Below are positions 1 through 15,476 of a stretch of DNA of 64,000 nt, piece after piece. A program made the position numbers and the translations under genes. The stretch is from positions 1-64,000 of the forward strand of contig CAJNYU010000372.1 of NCBI GenBank assembly GCA_905331475.1, given 5' to 3'. The stretch comes from Rotaria socialis (taxonomy: Eukaryota; Rotifera; Eurotatoria; Philodinida; Philodinidae). The notes under the pieces were generated by a model. That model saw nothing but the letters and a program-made list of their open reading frames with translations. It made no database searches and was not told the origin of the DNA. Position 1 is the first letter of the stretch. The number at the start of each line of letters is the position of its first letter.

Positions 1-59
1 AAAAAACAATGAACTAAATGGGATTAGAATCGCCATATACTGGAGACATCATTATTTTT

Positions 60-176
60 TTATTTTTCACTTTCGACATTTTTCCGCTTTAATATGTACG
101 TTTCGACATTTTTCCTTTCGATATTTTTTCTTCACTTTTTCTATTTTCGACATTTTTCCTTTCGACATTATTCCAG
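60..176. repeat. Imperfect short tandem repeat, unit TTTCGACATTTTTCC
   Basis: The motif TTTCGACATTTTTCC occurs three times nearly exactly and twice in altered form in about 110 bp. No conserved protein is apparent here, although one frame stays open. It looks like a degenerate minisatellite. Confidence 0.6.
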
Positions 177-411
177 CATACCGGTTCTTTCATCAACAAC
201 GTTCAATATCAAATTTACTTTCTTCTATGTTCTTCGTCTTATAGCTAAAGCATTATTATCAGTGGTAGTGGTAGCAAATAATAAAACTACTTCAAGCAAA
301 AATCAAACCATTGAAATGGCATTTGACGTAATACAGAATTATTCACTTGAAATTTATGGACCAAACATCGTGTATAAATTACATTGTTTCCAAGCATTTA
401 TGATCATCTTT

Positions 412-714
412 TTCGGGGTTCCGGAACTTCGCCAATAAGACTTTCGCCAATAATTGGCGAATTTCCATGAGGCATACTGACGAAAGTCCACTGAACTTTC
501 GCCAATTGGCGAATTTCCATGGGACATATTGACGAAAGTTCACTGGAAGTTCGCCAATTGTCGAAAGTACAGGGGGTATATTGGCGAAAGTTCACTGGAT
601 ATTCGCCAATTGCCGAAAGTACATGAGGGATATTGGCGAAAGTTCACTGGCCGCTCGCCAATGGCGAAAGTCCATTTTGCGAAAGTCCTATTGGCGAAGT
701 TCCGGTAACCCGAA
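412..714. mobile_element. Foldback element with terminal inverted repeats and four 52-bp internal repeats
   Basis: The two ends are inverted copies of each other over about 36 bp: left TTCGGGGTTCCGGAACTTCG, right reverse complement TTCGGGTTACCGGAACTTCG, both continuing into GCCAATARGACTTTCGC. Between them CGAAAGTYCACTG recurs at 481, 533, 585 and 637, exactly 52 bp apart. Each unit carries a palindromic or near-palindromic TTCGCCAATTGGCGAA block, so the whole element can fold on itself. There is no coding capacity. Target-site duplication is not clear. It is a non-autonomous DNA element of unknown superfamily. Confidence 0.75.
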
Positions 715-1371
715 TTTTCTTTGTAATAACTTCACTCATCGCATAAAGCAGAAATGATACAACAGCGAATGCAGCTGTTGTTGTAAAAATTAGAAAATTT
801 AAACCAGATCAACCTAACATTTAAAAGATAAAAACTGCATGCCTTGACATGCATCTGATTGTCAGGAACAACTGTCGAGACAGTTGATCGTTTGTTGGAT
901 CATCATAACAAGAGATACTCACTAGAATAAACTAAAATATATTTATAATCCATTATTCGTTTTGATTTCATGAAACGCTCAAATACTTGTCACAAATGCA
1001 ATCATAGAATATAAGATTCATGAAGAAATAAACCAGTTCTTATCAATCACGTAGACATGATCATAGAGTTCTTCTAAACAAAAAACGTAAGAATAAAACA
1101 TAGCTGATTGTGATTACTGACACCCACGCCCTCAAGCTTTATGTATCTTTTACGTTAATTAAAAGTACTACCGAAAATTAATGTAATAAGATGTCTTCTC
1201 CGAAATAGTATCTCTATAAATGTCATTCAGCATTAGTAAAACTTGCCAGTAAACAGTACACCACTTTTATAGAAAAAAAGTCAATCATTTTATTGGAAGA
1301 AGTATTTTTGATAGCATTTCTATTAACTCGAAACTTTGACGTAATCGCATTGCTCTGAAAATTAAAAAAAA
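715..1371. other. Intergenic, no gene seen
   Basis: AT-rich sequence 3' of the minus-strand oxidoreductase. No long open frame with protein-like composition. It holds a possible polyadenylation signal for that gene at 1288-1293. Confidence 0.6.
1288..1293 (-). terminator. Possible polyadenylation signal (AATAAA) of the oxidoreductase gene
   Basis: TTTATT on the plus strand reads AATAAA on the minus strand about 80 bp after the stop codon at 1372. Spacing is plausible for a 3' UTR. No transcript evidence. Confidence 0.45.
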
Positions 1372-2784
1372 TTATTGTTCATCTTGAATAATAGTAACGA
1401 CTAATTTTCCCATGGTCAAATTATCCTCCATATATTTATGAGCATCAGCTATCTGCTCCATCGGCCATGTTTTATCAGTGATAACTTTCAATTTACCATT
1501 AAGAAAGCCATTTGTTGCTTCGTTTTGAAAACATTTAACTAAATTTGTTTTATAATCAGCAGATCGTGCTCTTAAAACTGTACCCGAAAGTGTAATACGT
1601 TTTCTCATTAATGTACTCAATGACAATTTATCCGCTTCAGTTCCACTTTGACAACTGTAAACAATCCAACGAGAATCAACACCAAGAACTTCTTGATTAG
1701 CTTCAACATAATCTTTGCCAATACTTTCATAAACAATATCAAAACCTAAGAGAGAGAAAAACGAAGCCTTTTTTTTGCTACTGCTACTCGATTTCAAAAT
1801 GTTATCAAACCAGGTTTATTCCATTCTCGAGTGAATTCTTGCAATGTTTTGACCCTACATGTTTTAAAATAAAATCAACGAACAACAAAATGTCATGATC
1901 AATTACCAAGGTCCATGCTTATAATTGATGGCTGTATCAGCACCAATTTTTTTACAATAAGCAATTTTTTCATTCGATCCAACCGTTGTTGCTACTTTTG
2001 CACCAAAAAATTTGGCTAATTGAATAGCTGCTGTGCCAACTCCACTAAAATATGTTCAATTGATGAATTGAAACATAATAGAATTTATTTACCTTGCACC
2101 GGCATGAATAAGTGCAATATCACCTTTTTTTATATTACCAATCAATCTTAAACCTTGATAAGCAGTCAGAAATGTTTCCGGAATGCCTACAAAAGCTAAC
2201 TTTCTCATTAGAAAACAAACACTATCAAGCATTAACCTGCTGCATCAATCATTGAAATTCCTTCAGGAATCTTCATAACACAGCCCATATGTGCTGTAAC
2301 ATATTCAGCATAACCTCCCCCAGCTACTAGTACCATAACCTGAGCGGAGAAAATCACGCTAGTATCGAAAACTTCACATATATCAATTCATACTTTATCA
2401 CCATTATTCCATTGTTCTTTGGCTTTGTCACCCACAAGAACAATCTCTCCTGAAGCTTCTAGTCCAATAATATCGGTAACACCTGGAGGTGGTGGATATT
2501 GACCCTTACGTTGCATAGTATCAGCTCGATTCACACCAAATGCATGCACTTTCACTAAGACTTCATCATCCTAAACGAAAATGTTTTCCTTATATGAAAT
2601 TGACTATTAACTATCACGATATTATCTACTTTTATTTTAGGTACATCAGTTTCACCAATATACAAATTGTCTATTAATTAAAAAGATATTTAATCAACTT
2701 TAATCAAATCAAAACGCTTTGATTCATACCACGATCACCAAAACCTTTCAACAAGACAGCACGCATTTTTTCGGGAACCGACAT
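1372..2784 (-). CDS. TP53I3: TP53I3/PIG3-like NADPH:quinone oxidoreductase (MDR superfamily), several exons
   Basis: Zinc-free medium-chain dehydrogenase that would reduce quinones with NADPH in the cytosol. Translating the minus-strand exons gives the family blocks in order: start MSVPEKMRAVLLKGFG, NLYIGETDVPK, then VKVHAFGVNRADTMQRKGQY, GLEASGEIV, GIPETFLTAYQGLRLIGN, the nucleotide-binding SGVGTAAIQLAKFFGAKV, and a C-terminal part with AHKYMEDNLTMGKLVV. These align by eye with human PIG3 (VNRADLMQRQGQY, AHKYMEANKNIGK). Introns are short, about 45-85 bp, with GT-AG ends. The last exon begins at GFDIVYESIG; an upstream in-frame ATG near 1797 lies in the preceding intron and is not the start. 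Start chosen at 2784 because it gives the normal family N-terminus. The next gene upstream, TIMM23, ends only 142 bp away on the same strand. Confidence 0.9.
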
Positions 2785-2926
2785 TGTTTTTTTCTACAAA
2801 ACAAAACACAGAAATCTCACATAAAAATATGACCACAAGGACACTGTTTAAATATTAGTTTTAATTTTGTAATAGGAAACAATTATTGATAACAAAAATA
2901 AAGAAAAGGAGACGGAAATAGGAGTT

Positions 2927-3787
2927 CTATATATATGGCTGAAGACGTTCTTTGGAAGTAACGAACACATATAAAGATGACAATCCTAAACCAAAAAGAC
3001 TGCCTCTTAAAGCACCTTTCCAACCCGCTGTTGATCGATAAAGAAGACCAGTAAGACCACCGCTAACAACCGTATTTAATTCATCATCGGCATCACGTAC
3101 CCAACTTATACCGGTACCAAATAAACTGTAGATTAATGCTAAATGCAGAACAGCTATGCTATAGATCAAATATTAAATTAAAATATCTTACCAATTGTGC
3201 CCATCGCAGAAGCAGTAGTAGCACCTTGACGAGAAACATAATTAATAATTCTAAAAAATTCATATGAGAAAAACTTTATCGAACATTAACATTATTTATT
3301 CAACTTACGATGAAGTTCTTACACTACCAGTTAATTCTCGAGTTCCACGTAATCCACGATATAATCCAGATGCACTACCAACTACACTTCCTACAAGAGA
3401 TTCATAACTAGATATGATTTATTCATGTATATCACGAACCAGCAATAACTGAACCACCAATAGTGAAAAACATTAATTCAAGTCTGCCACGTCTTTCTTT
3501 TTGTCCTTCAGGCAAAATAAATTGAGATTTACCCTAAACATATTTTCCATAACGATCATTATTTACTAATATCAAATTTTCGTACCGAATTCAACACGGT
3601 GGGATCGAAATTTAAATAAGGTGATAAAGTATTTGTACCGGGCGTTGAATGAACTGATTAAATAGATAATAGTTATTAAATATTTACTCATTTCTGAACG
3701 CTTACCGGGCACATCTATTGTCGGTTGATGTAAATTATAATTTCCAAAAAGACTAAAACTACGTTTATTTGAATCTTTCGTATCCAT
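2927..3787 (-). CDS. TIMM23: TIM23, mitochondrial inner-membrane import channel subunit
   Basis: Pore subunit of the TIM23 translocase, which takes presequence proteins across the mitochondrial inner membrane. Exons on the minus strand give MDTKDSNKRSFSLFGNYN, then TPGTNTLSPYLNFDPTVL, GKSQFILPEGQKERRGR, ELMFFTIGGSVIAG, GLYRGLRGTRELTGS and a last exon with FGTGISWVRDADDELN, GGLTGLLYRSTAGWKGALRG and the end SKERLQPYI. The FILPEG and GLTGLLYRSTAG blocks and the four hydrophobic Gly-rich helices are typical Tim17/Tim22/Tim23 features. The first splice (3706 to 3653) and second (3586 to the GGT exon) keep the frame. It is one of three close minus-strand genes: 308 bp lies between it and the kinase upstream. 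Confidence 0.92.
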
Positions 3788-4095
3788 TGTTCTGAAAGAA
3801 AGAAAAAAAAGCGATTTTTATTAAGTAAATATTTTTCTACATAGAATATTAAGGCACATATATCGCTCACATTGTTTTTAAACAATTATTCAGAATTCTA
3901 GAAACAAATAAACTATGTAAGAATACAAACTTTAAAAAAAACGAGAGAAAGAGAAAACTTTTGAGATGTTTGCTAGCATCGTTTCTAGCACCTTAATACA
4001 ATCATAAGAGTTAAGTATCAGATGAAAATAAAAATCTATGTATATGTATATATATATCACACCAATTAGCAGAGATTTGAAGAAAAAAATGCTTC

Positions 4096-7616
<3,521 letters not shown>

Positions 7617-9573
7617 TTGAGTATTTTTTCTCTTCGTATTTATTCGCTTCTCGTCTTTCTTTTTCTGTTTGTCACGATGCAAACAAACATACAATGCCTA
7701 TTATTCAAGTGGACATGCAAATCAAATTTATATGCGTTCAGTTTGCAACATCACACATTCTTTTGTGTATGCATATAAGAGACCGAAAAGTCAAAAGGAA
7801 AAAGGAATGACTTTTTTTTCGCTTTTTTTCTCCTTTTTTACAAGTCGCGATTCTTCCGATTTAGTCTCACTTTGAAAAAAAATTTTATTTACCTGTTTAT
7901 TTTCTTTTTCGAAGCATTAAATGATCTAAAAGCAATTAATGAATTTCTTTCATCAGTTTGAAAATATTTTCATACTTCGATGAAAGATTTTCTTCATTAT
8001 TGAAGATCTGAAAAATAAAATATTTCCTCCGCTTAGTTCATATAGATTAGAAGTATGAAAATATAACGATAATATGTTTTGTAAATTAATGAGCTATAAT
8101 GCTTTCTATTGAGAGTGTAGAATTTTTTTCGGAACAATTTTTTGCTTCTGTCTATTTGATGATAAAAACAAAAGAATGAAACTTCAGACATTCGAATAGC
8201 AGTTGTTAGTTTATATGATGAGAGAAATGAAGAAGAAGAAAAAACGAAACTAATGTTTAAGAAGAGAAGAAAATTGATATCATTTTTAGGGACAAATGAT
8301 ATGATATCGTAATTTTTGGTTCTTGGTGGGTCAATATGTATTTAAAAAAAAGAAAGAAAAAGTGAACTCGAATAAGGATAAATAAATATGAGAGCGGTAA
8401 TTTATGTTGTCCGAACGTCAAAGTTTGACCTTCGCCTAATACGTTCTCAATAGCGATTACTAAGTAGCGAATTGTATGCAAAACAACACATTATTGACCT
8501 CCAATGTAATCTATAAGAAAAGTATTTTATCGAGTAAAATCAGTCTGATTAGTAATCTATAACTAGGAAGTTTACAATTTAAGCTAATTAAAAACTAAAA
8601 TAATGATATTGCATTTTAGAATGATCGACAATAAAATTTGAGAATATAAGCTCATTGAGTTAGTGAGAAGGTGTGATGATGATGATGATTACATGTACTG
8701 AGCAGGCATTATAATAGCAATTATTGTTTTGATTTTTTCCTATTGGTTTCAAGTTATAGTCAGGTTTGTTTAAGCATGAGATTACAGATGTCGCAAATAG
8801 ACGATATTCAAATGCGTAATACATGTTGTAATGATTGAATGTAAAAAAACGAAATATTATTTTACACTTACTATTACAAAAATTGAATTTCATACTGATA
8901 AAATGTATCATGAGTTTGATTCAAGTTGAAGAGAAGATTCACCATGCACACTCATAAGAGCGAAGGAGTTAGCATCTAGTTTTGCCCTAATTTGATCAAA
9001 CTATTGTCTTTTATCAAAATGTCGAGAACAAATGCTTTTATTTTTAGTGCTATTTAAAAAGCAGTAGAGAAAAACATCAATTTGAATCGTTATGATAGAG
9101 TTCATTCTCTAAATACTTCTAGTTTAAGTTTAAGGTCTACTTTTTAAGAAAATATTTCAGCTATCATTTGGAATAGGTAATCGTGTTTTATTTGAAATTC
9201 ATAGAAAATAAAAAAGCACCAGGTAATACTTTCGAATAAATCATTTTGCGAATTATTTTTCACATCTTTTCGCTGAAGTTTCAACAGTAAAATTTGATTC
9301 ATTTTTAATCGAAAACAGCCCTACACGATATAATACTGATTCGATCTACAATACGCATAAAACTTCTCTAACAAATTCAAGTATTAAATTTTTCTTCTAT
9401 CTATGTCAGTCTTCACTAAAGAATGAAATCAACACTGTTTTTAACTGAAAAACAATATATTGTGGTGGATTAGGCAATCTGTGATACACATCTAGTAGTT
9501 ACTATATAAGTATTGTAGTCCTTGTAGAAAAATTAAAAACTATTTATATACGGCAAGTGTAACTAATCGACTA
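7617..9573. other. Intergenic, AT-rich, no gene seen
   Basis: Low-complexity A/T and GA-rich tracts, with a short GATGAT run near 8676. Open frames here are short and have no recognisable motif or codon pattern. It would contain the promoter of the minus-strand kinase near 7620-7900. Confidence 0.5.
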
Positions 9574-9834
9574 ATGTCTCAAATCATCAGCAATGCTTCG
9601 TCTTTCAATTATCCGGATGAAAGTATCCAACGCACGGAGCAAGCATCAAGCTCAAATGCTGTTACAGTTTGCAAAGCCGCAAAGAAGCCCGTAAGTGCAC
9701 AAGTTTCACAAGGTTGTCAAAAGAAATACTGCCAACCTTGCAGAAGTTGTGGTGCAAATCATGGTTCGTACCGTCGACAAAATAGGACTAACTTTATTTG
9801 TCATTCAATTTGTTTGTTCACATTCTTTCGCTAA
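9574..9834 (+). CDS. Possible small Cys-rich protein, unrecognised
   Basis: An open frame of 86 codons starting MSQIISNASSFNYPDES, Ser/Gln/Lys-rich, with a cysteine block CQKKYCQPCRSCGANHG in its middle and a hydrophobic end that looks like non-coding read-through. The first 65 residues are protein-like. No family is recognised, and the end could be an exon edge. It is isolated, with no neighbour within 2 kb. It may be a fragment of a decayed gene. Confidence 0.25.
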   Translation: MSQIISNASSFNYPDESIQRTEQASSSNAVTVCKAAKKPVSAQVSQGCQKKYCQPCRSCGANHGSYRRQNRTNFICHSICLFTFFR

Positions 9835-11958
9835 TAAAGCTATCTACACAAGAAGTGTTTCAGTCATTTGCATAGAAAAAGTATTATTGACGAGTGAATA
9901 ACAAAAGATGATGTGTTTACTGACATCATGCAATGACAAGACGAAAGCGGACATGTATGATTGAGTGATTGGACTGCATCGTTGTTATTCACGGTTGCGC
10001 TCGACAATTCTTCGTCTTTCATTGGCATTGACGTACCCGTTGTTCTTGATTTGAGGTAGATAGAACAAGTGGAGAGATTTTGTCATCGAAATTGATACAA
10101 ATTAGTTCATCTTTTTTTGTAAATACGAAGGTGTCATTACCTGTTGGTCACTTAGTACCTGTTGAACTTGGAAAGAACAGAGCTGAGAGAGCGAAAGGAA
10201 TCATAATTCGATTTAATACTTTGAAAAACACACAGCACTCATAGAAGAATGAATCAAATTGTATGGAAAGAAAGAAATATGTACTTCAAATCACGAATAA
10301 AATGATCCAATTTCTTATTTTTAATCAAACGTAACTTAAGTGATGACAGCGGCAAAAAAGAATTTGCGTAGTAAGTTCGTATCTGCTGAACATAGACCGT
10401 TTATTGATTGAATTCTTGAATCAATCGTTGTTGTTGAACAATTTAAGAGCTAATCCAAAAAATAGACAAGCCAATTATGAACCTTATTCTCAATCATCTA
10501 ATCAAATTTCAATGAATTTTAAATTGCATACAGTACCAAATGGGATGTAAAAAAATACACAATCTTTCTTACTGGAAGGCCGTACTTCTGCTGAGATTGT
10601 TGCGGGACGACAACCAGAGCTGTACTATTCACTGTGTGCTTCGGCAGTTCCCAAAGATTGTATTTTTAGCGATGAAACTTTGCTAATGAACAGCAGTTTA
10701 TGTACAATGTGTAAAAATCGGATGACTTTCATTTGATTGCGAATATATCATTTGTTGCACACAAAATATTTTTGGGAAAACTGGAACTTTTTTCTCTACT
10801 GCTGATGTTTGTTGAACAAGTATTTTACTTAAAATACAGAGCACGAAGTATTGCAATACAAAAACTTGTAGCAAAATCACGTATTTTTAAGATATGCAAA
10901 TTAATCCAGACATGAGTTAGTATTAATGAACTATGAATAGTCCTTAATTAACATATTTCACCACAGTGTCTATAGAGGACTTGAAGATGTGTAAAAATGT
11001 TCCGGACATAAATTCGGTGTAACATTCAACATCTGTACGAATAAAAGTCATGGATGACTTTTGAATAACATGCGCTGTCTGCTTTTTTTTATTACCAAAA
11101 ATTTTTTTTTTCAAATATTTTGATCATTATTTCGATAGAAGAATATTATGATTCAATTAATATGCATCGCATTGTCTTAGTGATCTATACCCTATTCGGC
11201 GATCCCTATCAAATAAAAACATGTAACGAATGATGAAAGCGACCATGCATAGGCTTCTTCTTAGTCCTTGAGCACGCAGCACGTGTGCTAATGACTCATA
11301 TTTCCAACTAAATTATCCTTTGTGTTCTGTGGCACGGGGAGAAGGATGTTGAAGCAAAAACACAATTCGAAAGCACAGCAAGAAAACAACTACGCATTAT
11401 TGAAGTAACAAAAAATATCCGTAATGAAATGATGTTTTACTTGTTGTCTTCATTACTGATTACAGCCTGCAAGGTTTAAATTGTTGTAACTGTTATTTTT
11501 TTTACATTTTGTTTGCATCTAGTTAAAATGACGTTTACTACACATTGAAGTGTTACGTTTTGGCACAATTCGAAATTTATCGATATTCTTCAGCTCCTTC
11601 ATTACTCTAAATGCTTTAATCAAATGGTCTCGTTTTCCTTCAATAAGGTATTCGATACATTATACCTGTCCATAAGATTTTTTTTCTTAGAAATAAAAAT
11701 TGTAATTTATTAATAGGCGCATATTTAAATAGTTTTTTCCCTGAAAATCCATATATGTTTTGCTATACTTCACTTTTCTTCACACATCCATCGTCTGATT
11801 TTTTTTGATAATAAATTCCTTTCGAGAGAATTCTCACTATGAAACAGTCGAATCTAGCGTAACATCAATAAACCATAGGAAGCTTTTCGAGATGTTGGAT
11901 TGATTCGTTTTGCATTTTTAGAAATATTTTTGTCTACGCTACCCTTACTTAATAGAAA
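9835..11958. other. Intergenic with a possible coding remnant at 10572-10736
   Basis: Mostly AT-rich and non-coding. At 10572-10736 (plus) a 55-codon open frame reads EGRTSAEIVAGRQPELYYS and later SSLCTMCKNR, with better than random composition, but no flanking exon was identified. It may be a remnant of an unknown host gene. Otherwise nothing supported. Confidence 0.35.
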
Positions 11959-13246
11959 ATGAAAGAATTGAACTTAATTGGTGATGAGGATGATGAAATA
12001 CCTTCTGATCAATTGAAGTCATTATTCGATGACTATGCCAAACGATTTTCTCCTACCACTAGTGACCATATTCTTTATGAATTATGACAACCTAATTGGT
12101 CACCGCTGCCAGATAATTTGACGCATTTAACTCATCGTATTATTTCATTAGTTGATGGTCGATTAATTGCTTATGCTGCGTACCAAGATAATGAAGAAGA
12201 AGAAGATGAGGATGATAGCAAAAGCCGTGAACTACTCATAACTATACAAGATGAATTATGTCGAGAAATAGTTCCATTAAATGAATCATTTTTTAAATAG
12301 ATCCAACCTAATGGTTGGAAGATAATGTAAAACAATTTAGAAACTGTGAGTTCGCTTACTGACTTTTTAATTGGAGCCCATGAAGTCAACAAGGAACTAT
12401 TGATTTATTTTAAAAACGAGGAATTATCATTAAAAAAATTTGCTGAAAATAATCGACGATTGTTTGGTACGCTCATTGAATTTATCAATTCATTCGAAGG
12501 TACTCGTGATTATTTAAAAGCTATCGGTCAACTCGATTCAGCATCCGTCAATAAACATAATGAATTGTTATTATTTGACGCTTGTCGAGATTTTTGGTTA
12601 TCCAAATATAAAATAATATTAAAAGAAATACCACCATCAGCAACGAAAGAAAAAGTTGATGAGGCTCCTCTAAGCTTAAATTCAATCAAATATTTAATAA
12701 CCAATCTAATTCGAATGCAGCGAACTACCGAGAGCGATTATAAATTTTCGAAAGGACAACTAGAAAATTTTTCATTGAAAAAAGAGTATGCACCAAGACT
12801 TCAGATGTTGTTACCTTGGTTGTCTAATTCAAGTATCCTTCAAAATCTTATGGAACTTGATGATAGTAGTACTGATAAGAAAATGTTTCGGTTAGATGAA
12901 AATGATTTGAATAATACTAAAGATATTACAATTGAATTCGTCACAAGGACAATATTAAAATTCATGCTTATGTTTATTTATTACTGCTAATCGAGATTGT
13001 CTTGTTTATCTTAAAAATGAAGAAAATGTCAAAAAAATTTTATTGAAATTAATCAGTCAAATCAAAAATGGTACTTATATAAAATTATATATTGACAATA
13101 TTTTGGGTTTATTATTGGACGCAAAAGATATTCAAAATGATACAGGTGCTTCAAAAGAAATAATTATGATATTGATAATCTATGTACGTAACATCAATCA
13201 AGATGATGCAGGTTTTGCAAATCTATTCACATTATTAACAACATGA
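11959..13246 (+). pseudogene. Broken alpha-helical repeat protein gene (unrecognised host family)
   Basis: One frame from the ATG at 11959 reads as protein (MKELNLIGDEDDEIPSDQ, LPDNLTHLTHRIISLVDG, an acidic stretch, then a long helical part with SLTDFLIGAHEVNKELL and NNRRLFGTLIEFINSFEG). It is interrupted by in-frame stops at about 12085, 12298 and 12327. Near 12965-12990 the coding signal changes frame and continues as NRDCLVYLKNEENVKKILL to NLFTLLTT at 13246. The sequence is rich in Leu/Ile/Lys/Asn with helical periodicity like ARM/HEAT-type repeats, but no named family is recognised. With three stops and one frameshift it is not a functional single-exon gene; unseen introns could remove at most some of these. 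It ends five bases before a telomere-like hairpin. Confidence 0.6.
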
Positions 13247-13250
13247 AAAT

Positions 13251-13305
13251 GGTGTGGGTGTGTGGATGTGACTGTATTCTTAACTCAACCACATCCACAC
13301 CCGCC
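13251..13305. repeat. Telomere-like G/T hairpin
   Basis: GGTGTGGGTGTGTGGATGTG (13251-13270) faces CCACATCCACACCCGCC (13289-13305) across an 18-bp loop. The arms are nearly complementary and consist of TGTGGG-like units. Confidence 0.6.
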
Positions 13306-14288
13306 TCTCTAATAAAGAGATATTCTATCATGCATATACGGTCTAGTATTGTTTACTTCAACTGTTGTAAAATGAATTATGATCTGAAGTTAAGTGACTG
13401 CTAGTTGCCATATAATTAGTTTGAAATATTTAGCTTTCTTAACGCAGATAATTCACATCCATTTATGAAAAAAATGGCGTCTTCTTTTTAATCCTTTTCA
13501 TGTATATTCTTATTTAACTGCTCCAAAATATCTCTACCCAGGTCAAAAGTCGGCATCGGAAGTTTAAGACTTGAGGACTCCGGCTTTAGGAAGCACCCTG
13601 ACTTCTATAGATAGCAAGAGTGTGGTACTATAGGGTTCAAACAGGCATCGGAAGTCTTAATTGAAAGACAATGACATTGACGGAGATGAAGACCTTCTGA
13701 GTAAGACTCAATTGAGGATTTTGAGCTTTTAAATTCATGGAGACTTCGTGACTACGATGGATTTGAAAATCCTTAGATGTCTGTTGTTAAAATACTATTC
13801 ATAAGGAAAAACGAATTTGTCAATGTCGGATACCTATGTGAATCGGTTGCTGATTTGTAGCAGTGGAAAGCGGTTAAAAGATTTCCCGAAGTATCGGAAA
13901 CCTTCAATAGGTTTTCGGGATCGTCAGCTTGCTTGATTGCTTGTGAGGGTTTCATATAATGACAAACCCGGAAACCTCCTATTCGTTTACCAGAAAATGG
14001 ATTTTATTTCGAGTGAGGCGAGAGAACAGCAGTTATTGCAGAGAAAAAGGTTTTTCAAAGTTTTCCTTGGAAGTACGCAATACCCATCGTCTATATTTTA
14101 GTGAAGCAATCATTTGTTTTCAGTCTTTTCACATATGTGACTTTCGTTTGCATGAGCAACTGGTAGAAAACTTTTGTAACTGATTGATATGCTTAACCAT
14201 ATCCTAAAGATATGGTACCTTTTTGCACTTTTATTATTTCAAGAAGGATACAATTATTCATTCTGATATTAAAAAGCACGCCGTTTGA
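13306..14288. other. Intergenic, no gene seen; slightly GC-richer patch 13540-13970
   Basis: The patch 13540-13970 is less AT-rich than its surroundings and contains repeated GGCATCGGAAGT and ATCGGAAACC words, as found inside old non-autonomous elements. No inverted ends were found. No protein recognised. Confidence 0.4.
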
Positions 14289-15476
14289 TTACTTTGAACA
14301 ACGTGTACCTCCCATACTGAATTGAAAACTGAGTGCTGAGGTAATCAGTGCTTGAAAACTGGTTTTGGCTTGATTTATTTGCTCCACTGATATTTTTCCA
14401 ATGTCAAATGACACCATAAATTGATTTTGTTGTAATTCATCATAAATGGCATTTAATGGTTTAACAATTGGTTCGAAATCAACCACTGCTGTTATTGCAT
14501 CTACGAGTGATGTTGATTTTCCGAGTGATGTCCGTATATGACCAACAATAGCTGTTAACTTTTGATTGATTGATAATATTATATGTTGTTCATTTGGTAG
14601 CGCAATTAATGAACTTTTTAATTGATTTAATTGATAATTAAAATTATATAACTGTGTATTAAATGTGACTAAATCGCTTTGAATTGAATTTAAATCATTC
14701 TTAAGTGTTTGAACTTGATTTCTAAAGAAAGCCAATTCATTTTTTTTATTCTCAACATTTCTTCTTGTATTATCAAGTTGTTGAAAATTAATGACACCGC
14801 ACACAGGTTTCACTATATTATCAATTATTGCACCGCCTGCTGTATTAACTGCTGATTCTATCGCACCAGCTGCTGTGTTAACTGCCGATTCTATTGGTTT
14901 TAAAACTGAGGTTTGAATTGAATTCCATAGGTCACCTAGAAATCGTTTTTTTCTTCCAAATAATCCGCCGCATAATTGAGCATCTTCAACTTCTTTTTCA
15001 GCACGACGTAACGCATTTTCAGCGTCTGCTACTGAACCTTCAGCTTGTCTCACAGTTTGCTCAGCTGCATTTATTTGAGACTGTTTTGCTTGAATTTTTG
15101 CATTCATATCTTTAACTTGACCATCAACACGAGCTATTTCACTTTCCTTAGCCGAAATTTCGCTGAGAATAGTGGATAGTTTACGGTCAACTTTAATACG
15201 GATATTGTTACTGGCAACTACAGAAGCATCAAGATGTTCAAGTAACTTTTCTAATTCGCAATGAAGATTCGATGCGAAAGAATTAAGGGCAGCATCATTT
15301 GTTATTAATGAGTTCGAATCAACAGTTAATAATTTATCGAGAATGTTTCTTTGTAGCGTTGTATATACGTTCTGAAATGGTGGTACAAGATAAGAAGACA
15401 TTTCCGCTTGATACCAAATCTCACTCCCATGACAAATATAACCATAGAAAAGTACTAAGACAATGCACAATTTCAT
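14289..15476 (-). CDS. Secreted coiled-coil protein with internal dibasic cleavage site
   Basis: Single-exon gene, 395 aa. Residues 1-18 form a signal peptide (MKLCIVLVLFYGYICHGS). Residues 95-168 are a strong Ala/Glu/Lys/Gln coiled coil. RKKR at 175-178 fits a furin-type processing site. Residues 179-228 are short, Ala/Gly-rich and amphipathic, with an 11-residue duplication (IESAVNTAAGA, IESAVNTAGGA at 196-217). A second coiled coil covers 232-315, and 330-395 is a mixed tail. Four mature cysteines (73, 169, 226, 393): 169 and 226 bracket the cleavage site and could keep the halves joined. I do not recognise the family. Two helical arms around a hydrophobic hairpin is a layout shared by membrane-inserting proteins such as the ClyA group, but also by structural coiled-coil proteins. 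Intact, with no close neighbour. Confidence 0.8.
   Translation of the reverse strand: MKLCIVLVLFYGYICHGSEIWYQAEMSSYLVPPFQNVYTTLQRNILDKLLTVDSNSLITNDAALNSFASNLHCELEKLLEHLDASVVASNNIRIKVDRKLSTILSEISAKESEIARVDGQVKDMNAKIQAKQSQINAAEQTVRQAEGSVADAENALRRAEKEVEDAQLCGGLFGRKKRFLGDLWNSIQTSVLKPIESAVNTAAGAIESAVNTAGGAIIDNIVKPVCGVINFQQLDNTRRNVENKKNELAFFRNQVQTLKNDLNSIQSDLVTFNTQLYNFNYQLNQLKSSLIALPNEQHIILSINQKLTAIVGHIRTSLGKSTSLVDAITAVVDFEPIVKPLNAIYDELQQNQFMVSFDIGKISVEQINQAKTSFQALITSALSFQFSMGGTRCSK

Noticed and set aside
1372-1797. A 141-codon frame starting MKSSSSSKKK as an independent gene
   Set aside because: Its first 19 codons fall in an intron (donor near 1855, acceptor near 1738); it is the last exon of the oxidoreductase.
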